Below, one piece after another: positions 6,840 through 14,355 of a stretch of DNA of 41,573 bases (position 1 is the stretch's first letter; every line of letters begins with the position of its first letter). Below the pieces are notes generated by a model that searched no databases, was not told the DNA's origin, and saw nothing but the letters and a program-made list of their open reading frames with translations. This stretch comes from Hydrogenophaga sp. Its GTDB lineage: Bacteria > Pseudomonadota > Gammaproteobacteria > Burkholderiales > Burkholderiaceae_C. The stretch covers positions 1-41,573 of the forward strand of contig NZ_JAHCKK010000035.1 in the NCBI RefSeq assembly GCF_026125825.1. The letters run 5' to 3'. The translations under genes and the position numbers were made by a program.

Positions 6840-8687
6840 TCAGGGCCGAATTTTTTTTGCCACCGCATCAACGAGTTCCAAATAACCCAAGAAAGCGGGC
6901 TTCATGTCCTTCTTGCCGCAATTTTTAGATGCATCTTGAAGCATTGCAAAAATGGCACTCGGATGGCTCATGACGTCCGAGCCAAAAACCCAATTTCTCA
7001 TTTCTTCAGGATCAATCTCTGTATTGCCACCCTTTGTCAGGTGCGCTATGTTTTTATTGAGATTCTGAAGGGTGGCGGCGTCACCCTGAACCAGGGCCGT
7101 GTAGACATCATCCCCAGTGAACTCGGTCTTGCGTTGGCCGCAAAGGCTCTCAAGCACACCCGCTTTGCGCTTCACCTCGCCAAGACACGCCGGATAGGAT
7201 TTGAGACACGCCAGCTCAGAGACATGCTTCAAGAACGCGGCTCCCTCGTCCAGGTCATCCAGGAAATCTTCCGGCCGCCTCAGCAACGCACCACATATCA
7301 GACCGTAGTCTCCTGTCGCAAGCTCCTGCTGCATTTTCCACAGCTCTTCGCCTCTCAACGGGTCTGTATTGAACACATAGTCGCTTTCCACGCGGTTGAC
7401 AATCTCCTCCCAGGTGGTGGCGCTGTCAAGCACTTGGGTCAAATACCGCACATCCTCATCAGTGAATGAGAAATTTCGAAAAGCGGCTCTGATGGCTTCA
7501 TCCTCAGGGGGAACGTGGAACACGTGGGAACGATTCACTCTATGGATGGCATTCAGCACCTGTTCGCTGTAGGTGATCTGTTTTTCCGGCAACTCCTTTA
7601 CCACCATGTCCAACCCAGGTTGTTTTTCGTCGCTGTGGGGTACGACAGTGCTTTGAGGTGCCGTCTGTCTCCCCTCATCAACGGAAAACATGGCATGGCT
7701 TGCGTCAGCCAACTGCTGCAACAGATCACTTCGCATGTTGTTGACGCAACTCGCCTGCGTCTCTTCAGACAGATCGAGAAAGTCGTCGACAAACGCTTCC
7801 ATGCGATCTTCAGGGAATGCTTCGTCTGGCTGGGCCATGCAATGCTCCAGCATCAACATCGTCAAGGCGCCGCATGCCTGCACCAAGTGGGCATGATCCT
7901 CCTGCAACCTCCGTTTCAAGATGGAGCCCTCGTAGCCCAGGCCTTCCATCACCGACGTCACGTTCTTCAGATACTCAGGGTTCGGCTGGGTATCCAGCAG
8001 CTTCACAGACACGGAGCCCCCACCCGTCGGGCGGGCAAAACCTCCAATGTAGTGACCGTTCAGATTGATGATGAGCGGTCGAACCTCTGTCAGGTTGTTC
8101 AGTTCCCGCGATAGTTGGTTCTTGAGTTCGTCACCTTCAATGGCATACACCACGATGGGCGCCGCATAGCTGCCCACGCCCTGATCCACAGCGACACCCC
8201 GACGGCAAAGAACGGAGGTGGACTGATTCATCTCTTCTTGAAGGATGGGTCTTTTGGGGTCCAACGGCGCATCGTCGGAGTCGAGTACCCCAGGTGGAAA
8301 TTTGCCGCGAACCACAGCATCCAGGTCGCGCGCCGCGTCGCTATTTTTTCTTAGCAGCGCCTCGTCGCGCGCTAGACGAAGCAAAAACACAGGCGCGTTG
8401 TTGATCTGATCAGTGCTGCTATTCATCCACCAGTTGAAGGCCGCCGAACCGATTACCCTCCTCTGGTCTTGGCTGGTGTTGTCGTCATCCAGAGCCCGTC
8501 GCAGCGCCTGAGCGGCGGCATTCCCTTCTTCGCCACCACGGGCAACACTCGACACAACGGGTTTCCAAGCTTCTTCCGATGACCAGTAGTCCATTACTTC
8601 TCTCAATCCGGAAGTCAAAAGCGAGAGTATTCCGTGATCGTCGATTGTCAAATGGGACCTAGAAGACGCAGACATAGAGATGGTCAT
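6840..8687 (-). CDS. Orphan protein with a CE-clan cysteine-protease-like core, effector-like
   Basis: 615 residues, no signal peptide or membrane segment, and no family I can name. The central part has LNGHYIGGF with H212, LLDTQ with D232, and HLVQACGALTMLMLEH with Q270 and C272. An order of His, acidic residue about 20 further on, then Gln near Cys-Gly followed by a helix is the pattern of CE-clan peptidases (Ulp1/SENP, ElaD/SseL, YopJ families). Q270 sits closer to C272 than in Ulp1; Q262 is an alternative. The N-terminus is Ser/Thr-rich (MTISMSASSRSHLT), as in many type III secretion signals, but no secretion genes are nearby. The flanking N- and C-terminal regions look helical and acidic. 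The gene is AT-richer than all neighbours and uses codons rare elsewhere in the window, which suggests transfer. Gene reality is high; protease activity and effector role are inference. Confidence 0.7.
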   Translation of the reverse strand: MTISMSASSRSHLTIDDHGILSLLTSGLREVMDYWSSEEAWKPVVSSVARGGEEGNAAAQALRRALDDDNTSQDQRRVIGSAAFNWWMNSSTDQINNAPVFLLRLARDEALLRKNSDAARDLDAVVRGKFPPGVLDSDDAPLDPKRPILQEEMNQSTSVLCRRGVAVDQGVGSYAAPIVVYAIEGDELKNQLSRELNNLTEVRPLIINLNGHYIGGFARPTGGGSVSVKLLDTQPNPEYLKNVTSVMEGLGYEGSILKRRLQEDHAHLVQACGALTMLMLEHCMAQPDEAFPEDRMEAFVDDFLDLSEETQASCVNNMRSDLLQQLADASHAMFSVDEGRQTAPQSTVVPHSDEKQPGLDMVVKELPEKQITYSEQVLNAIHRVNRSHVFHVPPEDEAIRAAFRNFSFTDEDVRYLTQVLDSATTWEEIVNRVESDYVFNTDPLRGEELWKMQQELATGDYGLICGALLRRPEDFLDDLDEGAAFLKHVSELACLKSYPACLGEVKRKAGVLESLCGQRKTEFTGDDVYTALVQGDAATLQNLNKNIAHLTKGGNTEIDPEEMRNWVFGSDVMSHPSAIFAMLQDASKNCGKKDMKPAFLGYLELVDAVAKKIRP

Positions 8688-8911
8688 GAAGTGGCTTTCA
8701 AGGAAGGGGAAACGGTCATCTTGAAGGGCATGCGGGCCGCGCCGGGCACAGATTCACATGCCACGTGAACCACGGCACCAAGAACGAACATCGGCAACCG
8801 AATGCTGGGAAATGTGTCTGAGGCAAAGGTGTTTGGCAGAGCGAAACGGCAGGCAAAAGCGCTTGGCCTGGGCCGGTGATGCGGGCGTAATGCGGCTTCG
8901 TTCCCCGTTTC

Positions 8912-9154
8912 AAAGGAGTCACACCGATGTCCCGTTTTCGTCTCCAGTCCCCGCTCTCCATCTCGGACTTCGAGAAGCGCAGCGTGCAGCTGATGGCCGC
9001 CTGCGCCCTGGGGCTGGCCGGTCTCTCCAGCGTGCAGGTCGCGCCGCCCACGCGCCACGCCCTCAGTGTCTTCACCCCGTCCTTGCGCCAGGCCGAGGCA
9101 CCGCGTCCCGTGAGGCTCAACCACAGCACCGCGCTGCTGCCCATCCGCCGCTGA
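8912..9154 (+). CDS. Small protein of unknown function (75 residues), with its ribosome-binding site
   Basis: The coding part is 8927-9154. A textbook Shine-Dalgarno AAAGGAG (8912-8918) stands 8 bases before the ATG at 8927, the best initiation signal in this stretch. The 75-residue protein starts MSRFRLQSPLSISDFEKRS, has one moderately hydrophobic segment (about residues 22-35, AACALGLAGLSSVQV) and a basic C-terminus (PIRR). I know no family. It lies 83 bases before the FAD-linked dehydrogenase on the same strand and could be a small co-transcribed gene, or a leader peptide. Support is initiation signal plus GC-rich third positions; there is no homology evidence. Confidence 0.5.
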   Translation, partial: KGVTPMSRFRLQSPLSISDFEKRSVQLMAACALGLAGLSSVQVAPPTRHALSVFTPSLRQAEAPRPVRLNHSTALLPIRR

Positions 9155-9237
9155 GGGCGGGGCGCCGGGGGCCGCACAAGGCGGCTCCCAAGGCTTAAAC
9201 TGGCCGGCTGCACACCCCGCCGCCGGAGACAAGCCCC

Positions 9238-10662
9238 ATGAACGCCCCCACCGCCCTGAGCCACCTCACGCCCGAAGTCCACCAGCGCACCGCACCGGCC
9301 GAATTCCTCACGGACCTGCAGGCCCGTTTTGGCGCGCAATGCTCGACCGCCCTGGTGGTGCGCGAGCAGCATGGGCGCGACGAGTCGGTGTACGAGGTGC
9401 CGCCCCCCGTGGCGGTGGTGTTCGCCGAAAGCACGCAGGACGTGGCCGATGCCGTGAAACTGGCCGCGCGGCACCGCATGCCGGTGATTCCGTTCGGCGT
9501 GGGCTCTTCGCTCGAAGGCCACCTGCTGGCCGTGCAAGGCGGCATCAGCATCGATGTGAGTCGCATGAACGCGGTGCTGTCCATCAACGCCGAAGACCTC
9601 ACCGTGACCGTGCAACCCGGCGTGACGCGTAAGGCGCTCAACGAGGCGGTGAAAAGCGAAGGCCTGTTCTTCCCGATCGACCCGGGCGCCGACGCCTCCA
9701 TCGGCGGCATGTCGGCCACGCGCGCCTCCGGAACCAACGCGGTGCGCTACGGCACCATGCGCGAGAACGTGCTGGCACTCGAGGTGGTCACCGCCAGCGG
9801 CGAGGTCATCCGCACCGGCACGCGCGCAAAAAAGAGCAGCGCCGGCTACGACCTCACGCGCCTGATGGTCGGCAGCGAAGGCACGCTGGGCGTGATGACC
9901 GAGATCACGCTCAGGCTCTACCCGCTGCCCGAGGCCATCTCGGCCGCGACCTGCTCATTCCCCACCATTGAAGCCGCGGTGCGCACCGTGATCCAGGTGA
10001 TCCAGCTGGGCGTGCCGATCGCGCGCTGCGAGCTGATCGACCACAACACCGTCCGCATGGTCAACGCGCACAGCAAGCTGGGCCTGCGCGAGGAAAACAT
10101 GCTGCTCATGGAATTCCACGGATCGCCCGCGAGCGTGAAGGAGCAGGCCGAGACGGTGCAGGAGATTGCAAGCGAATTTGGTGGCAACGCCTTTGAATGG
10201 GCCGACACGCCCGAGGAGCGCACACGCCTGTGGACCGCGCGGCACAACGCCTATTTCGCGGCGATCCAGAGCAAGCCGGGCTGCCGCGCGATCTCCACCG
10301 ACACCTGCGTGCCCATCAGCCGGCTGGCCGACTGCCTGCTCGACTCCGTGGCCGAAGCCGACGCGGCCGGCCTGCCCTACTTCCTGGTTGGCCACGTGGG
10401 CGACGGCAACTTCCACTTCGGCTACCTGATCGACCCCAGCAAACCCGAAGAACACACGCTGGCCGAGGAACTCAACCACAAGCTGGTGGCGCGCGCGCTG
10501 AGCCTCGAAGGCACCTGCACCGGCGAACACGGCGTCGGCCTGCACAAGATGGACTTTCTGTTGACCGAGGCCGGCGCCGGTGCGGTCGACATGATGCGCA
10601 CCATCAAGCGCGCGCTCGACCCGGACAACATCATGAACCCGGGGAAGATTTTCGCGCTCTGA
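9238..10662 (+). CDS. FAD-linked 2-hydroxyacid dehydrogenase (D-lactate dehydrogenase cytochrome / GlcD type)
   Basis: 474 residues, oxidising a D-2-hydroxyacid (D-lactate or glycolate) and probably passing electrons to the respiratory chain. The N-terminal PCMH-type FAD-binding domain shows PFGVGSSLEGHLLAV (about 84-98) and the GADASIGGMSATRASGTNAVRYG block (about 150-172). It also has KKSSAGYDLTRLMVGSEGTLG. The C-terminal FAD-oxidase domain has the metal-site histidines of the family in HVGDGNFHFGYL and in GTCTGEHGVGLHKM. It ends with the typical DPDNIMNPGKIF. Being a single chain without GlcE/GlcF partners nearby, D-lactate is the more likely substrate (inference). The last 32 bases overlap the 3' end of the converging histidine kinase gene. 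Confidence 0.9.
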   Translation: MNAPTALSHLTPEVHQRTAPAEFLTDLQARFGAQCSTALVVREQHGRDESVYEVPPPVAVVFAESTQDVADAVKLAARHRMPVIPFGVGSSLEGHLLAVQGGISIDVSRMNAVLSINAEDLTVTVQPGVTRKALNEAVKSEGLFFPIDPGADASIGGMSATRASGTNAVRYGTMRENVLALEVVTASGEVIRTGTRAKKSSAGYDLTRLMVGSEGTLGVMTEITLRLYPLPEAISAATCSFPTIEAAVRTVIQVIQLGVPIARCELIDHNTVRMVNAHSKLGLREENMLLMEFHGSPASVKEQAETVQEIASEFGGNAFEWADTPEERTRLWTARHNAYFAAIQSKPGCRAISTDTCVPISRLADCLLDSVAEADAAGLPYFLVGHVGDGNFHFGYLIDPSKPEEHTLAEELNHKLVARALSLEGTCTGEHGVGLHKMDFLLTEAGAGAVDMMRTIKRALDPDNIMNPGKIFAL

Positions 10663-12562
10663 CGGGGGTCCCTCGATAGCGCGCCGCACACGCCTCGGTG
10701 CGCTCTGTCAGCGACACCCCCACCGCCGTCCCCTTGCCGAACACGCTTGTGAGCACGGTCGATTGCCCCAACAGGGTGGCGATGCGCTTGACGCTGTACA
10801 GGCCCAGGCCCATCCCTTCGGGCACGCGCTCCAGCTCGCCACCGCGCTGGAAGGCCTCGAAGCAGCGCGCGGCGTCGGCCTCGCTCATGCCGATGCCGGT
10901 GTCGATCACCATGAGCCACAGTCGCCCCTGCCGGCGCCGGTAGCCGATGAGGATGCGACCGCCTTCGTCGGTGTAGCGCAAGGCATTGGACAGCAGGTTG
11001 CGCGCCATGCGCTGCAGCAGCTGAACATCGGTGCGCACGAACCGCTCCACCCGCTGGTACCGCAGGGTGATGAGCCTGGACTTCGTCCACTGCCGGAATT
11101 CGTGCACCACCGGATCGATGACCGCATCGAGGCGCACCACCTTGAGGTCGGGCGTGGGTTGTTTGCTCAAGCTCAACTGCTGCATGCTGAGCATGAAGTC
11201 GTTGACGCAGCGCATCGCCTCGTCGATGCCCTGCAGGAGCCGCTCGTGCTCGCGCAAGGGCGCGTGGCGCAGGGCCTGCGCATACAGATTCACACTTTGC
11301 AGCGGTTGCAGCAGATCGTGCTGCGCGGCGGCGTAGAGCAGGCTTCGATCCCGCGCCCGCACAACGCTGGCGCGCAGCAGGTTGCGCTTGCGCAGAATCT
11401 GCACGCTGACAGCGCAGCCCAGCAAGGAAGCCACCAGCGAGCCCTGCACGAAGTTCGAGATCAGGGTGACGTGAATGGGCAGTTCGATCAGCCGGTAGAG
11501 CACGTACAGCAGGCCCGAGAACGCGTAGACCCCCCACACGCCCAAGAACAGCAGGCGGTGCACCTCCGGGCGACGCAGGGCATGGCGCAAGGCCAGGACC
11601 ATCATGGCGAAGGCATAGAGGGTCCCGCCCATCACGAGCATCCGGCGCGAGGTGTGGGGCCACAGGAAGGCCAGCAAAGGCACGATCACCAGCCAGAGCC
11701 ACGCGCCCACCCGAAGCAGGCGGTCGGCCACCGGGTCATCGGCAGGCGTGTCCAGGAACACCCGGGCATGCAGCGCACTCAGCCCGAGCAGGCCGACGTA
11801 CCCGGCCCAGCCCAGCCAGCCGGCCTGCCATCGGTCGAGCCAGGGCAGCAGGTGATGCATCGCGCCCGAGACCCACATGGCCCCCAGCATCTCGCAGGCG
11901 GCCATGGCCAGGAACAGGGGCAGCGAGCGGTCCGCCGCCACCGGGATCAGCGTCAGCACGTACAGCACCACGACGAGGGGCACGGCCAGCACCAGGCCAA
12001 TCCACAAGTGCAGCCTTCCCTGCGTCAGCAAGAAGGCGTCGTTGCGCACCGCGAACAGCGGGAAGCGCATCAGGTTGTAGCCATCGAGCCGCAGCATCGC
12101 GTTGACCGCCTGCCCTCCCTGCAGCTTCAGGCGCCACGCCGGGTAGAGCAGCCCTGCAGAGGGCGCGAGGGGCGGCCGGTTTTCAAGCTGCGGTACCTCC
12201 ACCCATTGCCCCTGGTCGTCCTGAATCCACAAGCGCACTTCGTCCTGCGTCGGCACTTCGTAGGTGAGCAGCCAGGCCTGGGGCTGGGGGTCGGGGTTGC
12301 TGAGGGTGAGTCTGGCCCAGTAGGGGTAGGGCAGCCACTTGCCAAAGGCATGGTTGGCATGCGGCAGCGGGGCCGCCTCGCCCGCCGCGACGCGCCCGTC
12401 CACCTGCGCGGGGGTGAGCTCGCCGTTCGGGTCGGCCACGGTCTGCAGGGCCGCCCACAGGGGCACGCGATCCGCGCCAGGGTCCAGAGGCATCGCCGCC
12501 AAAGGCGCGTGCGCCCCCAGCCAGACCACCAGGAGGGCAAGCCGTTTAAACCAGCGTGCCAT
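10631..12562 (-). CDS. 7TM-DISM sensor histidine kinase
   Basis: 643 residues. A signal/anchor segment (1-23) precedes a periplasmic 7TMR-DISM extracellular domain (about 30-165, with LTYEVPTQDEVRLWI). About seven membrane segments follow (about 180-395). Then comes the kinase core: phosphoacceptor H415 in AAAQHDLLQPLQS, N box RNLLSNALRYT, G1 box DTGIGM and G2 box GMGLGLYSV. Kinases of this type sense carbohydrates or other small ligands; the signal here is unknown. It is second in an operon: its start lies inside the end of the response regulator gene (17-base overlap), so translation is probably coupled. The last about 20 residues are basic and non-conserved, and the 3' end runs 32 bases into the converging dehydrogenase gene. 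Confidence 0.93.
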   Translation of the reverse strand: MARWFKRLALLVVWLGAHAPLAAMPLDPGADRVPLWAALQTVADPNGELTPAQVDGRVAAGEAAPLPHANHAFGKWLPYPYWARLTLSNPDPQPQAWLLTYEVPTQDEVRLWIQDDQGQWVEVPQLENRPPLAPSAGLLYPAWRLKLQGGQAVNAMLRLDGYNLMRFPLFAVRNDAFLLTQGRLHLWIGLVLAVPLVVVLYVLTLIPVAADRSLPLFLAMAACEMLGAMWVSGAMHHLLPWLDRWQAGWLGWAGYVGLLGLSALHARVFLDTPADDPVADRLLRVGAWLWLVIVPLLAFLWPHTSRRMLVMGGTLYAFAMMVLALRHALRRPEVHRLLFLGVWGVYAFSGLLYVLYRLIELPIHVTLISNFVQGSLVASLLGCAVSVQILRKRNLLRASVVRARDRSLLYAAAQHDLLQPLQSVNLYAQALRHAPLREHERLLQGIDEAMRCVNDFMLSMQQLSLSKQPTPDLKVVRLDAVIDPVVHEFRQWTKSRLITLRYQRVERFVRTDVQLLQRMARNLLSNALRYTDEGGRILIGYRRRQGRLWLMVIDTGIGMSEADAARCFEAFQRGGELERVPEGMGLGLYSVKRIATLLGQSTVLTSVFGKGTAVGVSLTERTEACAARYRGTPVRARKSSPGS

Positions 12563-13232
12563 TGGCTCTGGCCCAGGCGATGTACACGCTCGACGCCTGG
12601 GTCCGGTTCTGCACCCCCAGTCGCAGAAAGATGACCCTCAAATGGCTGCGGACCGTGTGTGCGCCAATCTTCAGCCGCAAGCCGATCTCTCGATCGCGGT
12701 ATCCGCTGGCCGCTTCCGCCAGCACGTCCCGCTGGCGCCTCGTGAGCTGTGCAATGGGATGCGGAGCGCCGGGCGGCGATACGAGGGCGGTTGTCCGCCC
12801 CTTTTTCAGCGGCAGCAGGAAGGGCTTGATGGCCTGGGTGAAGTTCTGCGGCAGCGCCGACTTGGAAACGAAGGCGTGCGCGCCCAGCGCCAGGGCAGCC
12901 CGCTCGGTCGCGTGGTCGTCACAGGCGCTGAACACCACGATGGGCGTGCCGGGCACCGCGTCGCGCAGGGCACGCAAGGTGTCCAGCCCCTTCGAGTCCG
13001 GCAAATGAAGGTCCGTGATGATCAAGCCGGGCGGCTCGCTTCGACGCAGCCGTTGTTTCGCCTGCATCAGGGAGCTCACGGTCGCGATGCAATCGACCGC
13101 ATGGGCATGCGTGTGCAAGGCGGCCAAGCCGGCCTTGATCGACCGGATCATCATCGGATGGTCCTCGACCACGAGAATTTCAAAGAGAGCCGACTTGCAG
13201 GCTCGTGTATCGGGCGTGAATGGCGAACCCAT
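12546..13232 (-). CDS. NarL/FixJ-type response regulator
   Basis: 228 residues. The receiver domain has acidic pocket E23/D24 (VVEDHPMM), phosphoacceptor D74 (IITDLHLPDS) and the conserved Ser (VVFSACDD) and Lys (FVSKSA). The C-terminal LuxR-type helix-turn-helix begins at LTRRQRDVLAEAASGYRDREI and includes HTVRSHLRVIFLRLGV. It should bind DNA as a phosphorylated dimer. The start at 13232 is supported by GAGGGAGGA 8 bases upstream; the open frame extends to 13301 without such support. It precedes and overlaps its partner kinase, the reverse of the more usual kinase-first order, and its targets are not evident from the neighbourhood. Confidence 0.92.
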   Translation of the reverse strand: MGSPFTPDTRACKSALFEILVVEDHPMMIRSIKAGLAALHTHAHAVDCIATVSSLMQAKQRLRRSEPPGLIITDLHLPDSKGLDTLRALRDAVPGTPIVVFSACDDHATERAALALGAHAFVSKSALPQNFTQAIKPFLLPLKKGRTTALVSPPGAPHPIAQLTRRQRDVLAEAASGYRDREIGLRLKIGAHTVRSHLRVIFLRLGVQNRTQASSVYIAWARANGTLV

Positions 13233-13428
13233 GGTGGATGTCCTCCCTCGGTTCTTGAATGGTTCGTCGCGGCACACCAACGAAGGCGTGCCGGCGCTCA
13301 AGAACGGTCAACCGCGCAATCTATTTCGGAGCGCGCAAGGCAGAGCACATGACGCACGAACTTGCTTCCTGCATCACCGAAGGACTTTGTTCAGGGCACG
13401 AATCAACGCACCGGCGCACCGAGTGCGT

Positions 13429-13440
13429 ACCCCCGGGGGT
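13429..13440. repeat. Perfect 12-base GC palindrome
   Basis: ACCCCCGGGGGT reads the same on both strands. It sits four bases after the stop of the lipoprotein gene and about 200 bases before the response regulator start. It could be a terminator stem without a T run or a binding site. The rest of 13233-13444 shows no gene. Confidence 0.3.
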
Positions 13441-13444
13441 TCGA

Positions 13445-14263
13445 TCAGGGGCTTGAGGGCGCCGCGCGCGCCTCCAGCACCGCCACCTGCGCGCCCAGCC
13501 GGTCGAGCAGGCGCAGGCGCGGGCCTTGCATCGCCCACTGTTCGGTGGTCGCCAGCGCGAACATGAAAGCGCGTTCGCGCTCCATGTCGGCGGAGCACAC
13601 CTGCAACTCGCGGCGCGGGCCACGCATCATCTGCAGGGCCTGCCCGTTCAGGGTGTAGGTGCCGATGAGTTCGTTGCAACCGCCCGAGCCGGTCACGCGG
13701 TGGCCGTCGCTGTTCAAGACGAAGTACGGCGCCTTGCCCGGGTCTTGCGCGGGCAGCGGCTGGCCGTCGAGCGACACCAGCACCCAGCGCACGTTCTCGA
13801 TCCGGGGCGCGGCGGGCTGAGCGCGGTTGTCGACCGGGCGCAGCAGCACGTCGGCATGGGTCTGGCCTGAATGGCCGAGCACGAGGTAGGCACTGTCGGT
13901 GACGTACAAGGCCTTGCCGTCCACCAGGATCTCGGCGCGCACCGAGTAGCTGCCCTTCTCCTGCACCCGCCGCTTCTCCACCGGCAGGCTGAAGCGCAGA
14001 GGCTGCGGGCCACTGGCGGGGCCGGCGAAGTGGGCCAGCGTGACGGAGCTGCCATCGGCGCGGGACACATCGGCCACCGACACGTCAAGCAGTGCGTTCG
14101 GCGGCAAGGCGACCGTCCCTTCAAAGCGGGCCGTGCCGGTGACGATGTGGGACGGCGGGTTGGTGACGGGCGTGCCGCAGGCCGAGAGCAGCAGGCCAGA
14201 GGCCAAGGCGCCCAGCAAGGGGCGGCGGGACACGCACTGGCCAAGGGGGTTCGGAATCGTCAT
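13445..14263 (-). CDS. Lipoprotein with YbaY (YscW-like) and META domains
   Basis: 272 residues. A twin-domain envelope lipoprotein: lipobox LLLSACG with acylated C29, preceded by RR (SRRPLLGALASG). A YbaY/YscW-like beta domain (PF09619, about 40-145) contains ALPPNALLDVSVADVSRAD, LRFSLPVEKRRV and ILVDGKALYVTDSAY. A META domain (HslJ-like, PF03724, about 155-268) contains WVLVSLDGQPLP, GSGGCNELIGTYTLNG and the terminal ERAFMFALATTEQW. YscW-type proteins are pilotins of type III secretion, but YbaY relatives occur in many bacteria without such systems. A general outer-membrane or stress role is more likely. Shine-Dalgarno CAGGAG precedes the ATG at 14263. Confidence 0.85.
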   Translation of the reverse strand: MTIPNPLGQCVSRRPLLGALASGLLLSACGTPVTNPPSHIVTGTARFEGTVALPPNALLDVSVADVSRADGSSVTLAHFAGPASGPQPLRFSLPVEKRRVQEKGSYSVRAEILVDGKALYVTDSAYLVLGHSGQTHADVLLRPVDNRAQPAAPRIENVRWVLVSLDGQPLPAQDPGKAPYFVLNSDGHRVTGSGGCNELIGTYTLNGQALQMMRGPRRELQVCSADMERERAFMFALATTEQWAMQGPRLRLLDRLGAQVAVLEARAAPSSP

Positions 14264-14292
14264 CGGGAAGCTCCTGGAAATGGGGAGGTGTG

Positions 14293-14316
14293 GGGGACAG
14301 CCACCCCATTGTCCCC
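14293..14316. terminator. Hairpin between chemoreceptor and lipoprotein genes
   Basis: GGGGACA (14293-14299) pairs with TGTCCCC (14310-14316) around a 10-base loop. It lies in the 92-base gap between the chemoreceptor stop and the lipoprotein start. No T run follows on either strand, so the role is uncertain. Confidence 0.3.
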
Positions 14317-14355
14317 AGAAGTGCCCGCTGTGCCTGTGAAAGCCTGCAACCGGGC

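Noticed and set aside
6617-6928. 103-codon plus-strand frame in the AT-rich region
   Set aside because: No ribosome-binding site, it overlaps the real minus-strand gene, and its composition is not protein-like.
8756-8776. CACGTG core with partial parS resemblance upstream of the orphan gene
   Set aside because: Only about 11 of 16 consensus bases match, far below the four accepted sites.
8688-8830. Possible hrp/PIP-type promoter (paired TTCG boxes) upstream of the effector-like gene
   Set aside because: Two TTCG strings occur, but the spacing is about 10 bases, not the 15-16 required for such boxes.
13445-14263. Type III secretion pilotin (YscW) as the role of the lipoprotein
   Set aside because: The YbaY/YscW fold is common outside secretion systems, and no secretion gene is in the window.
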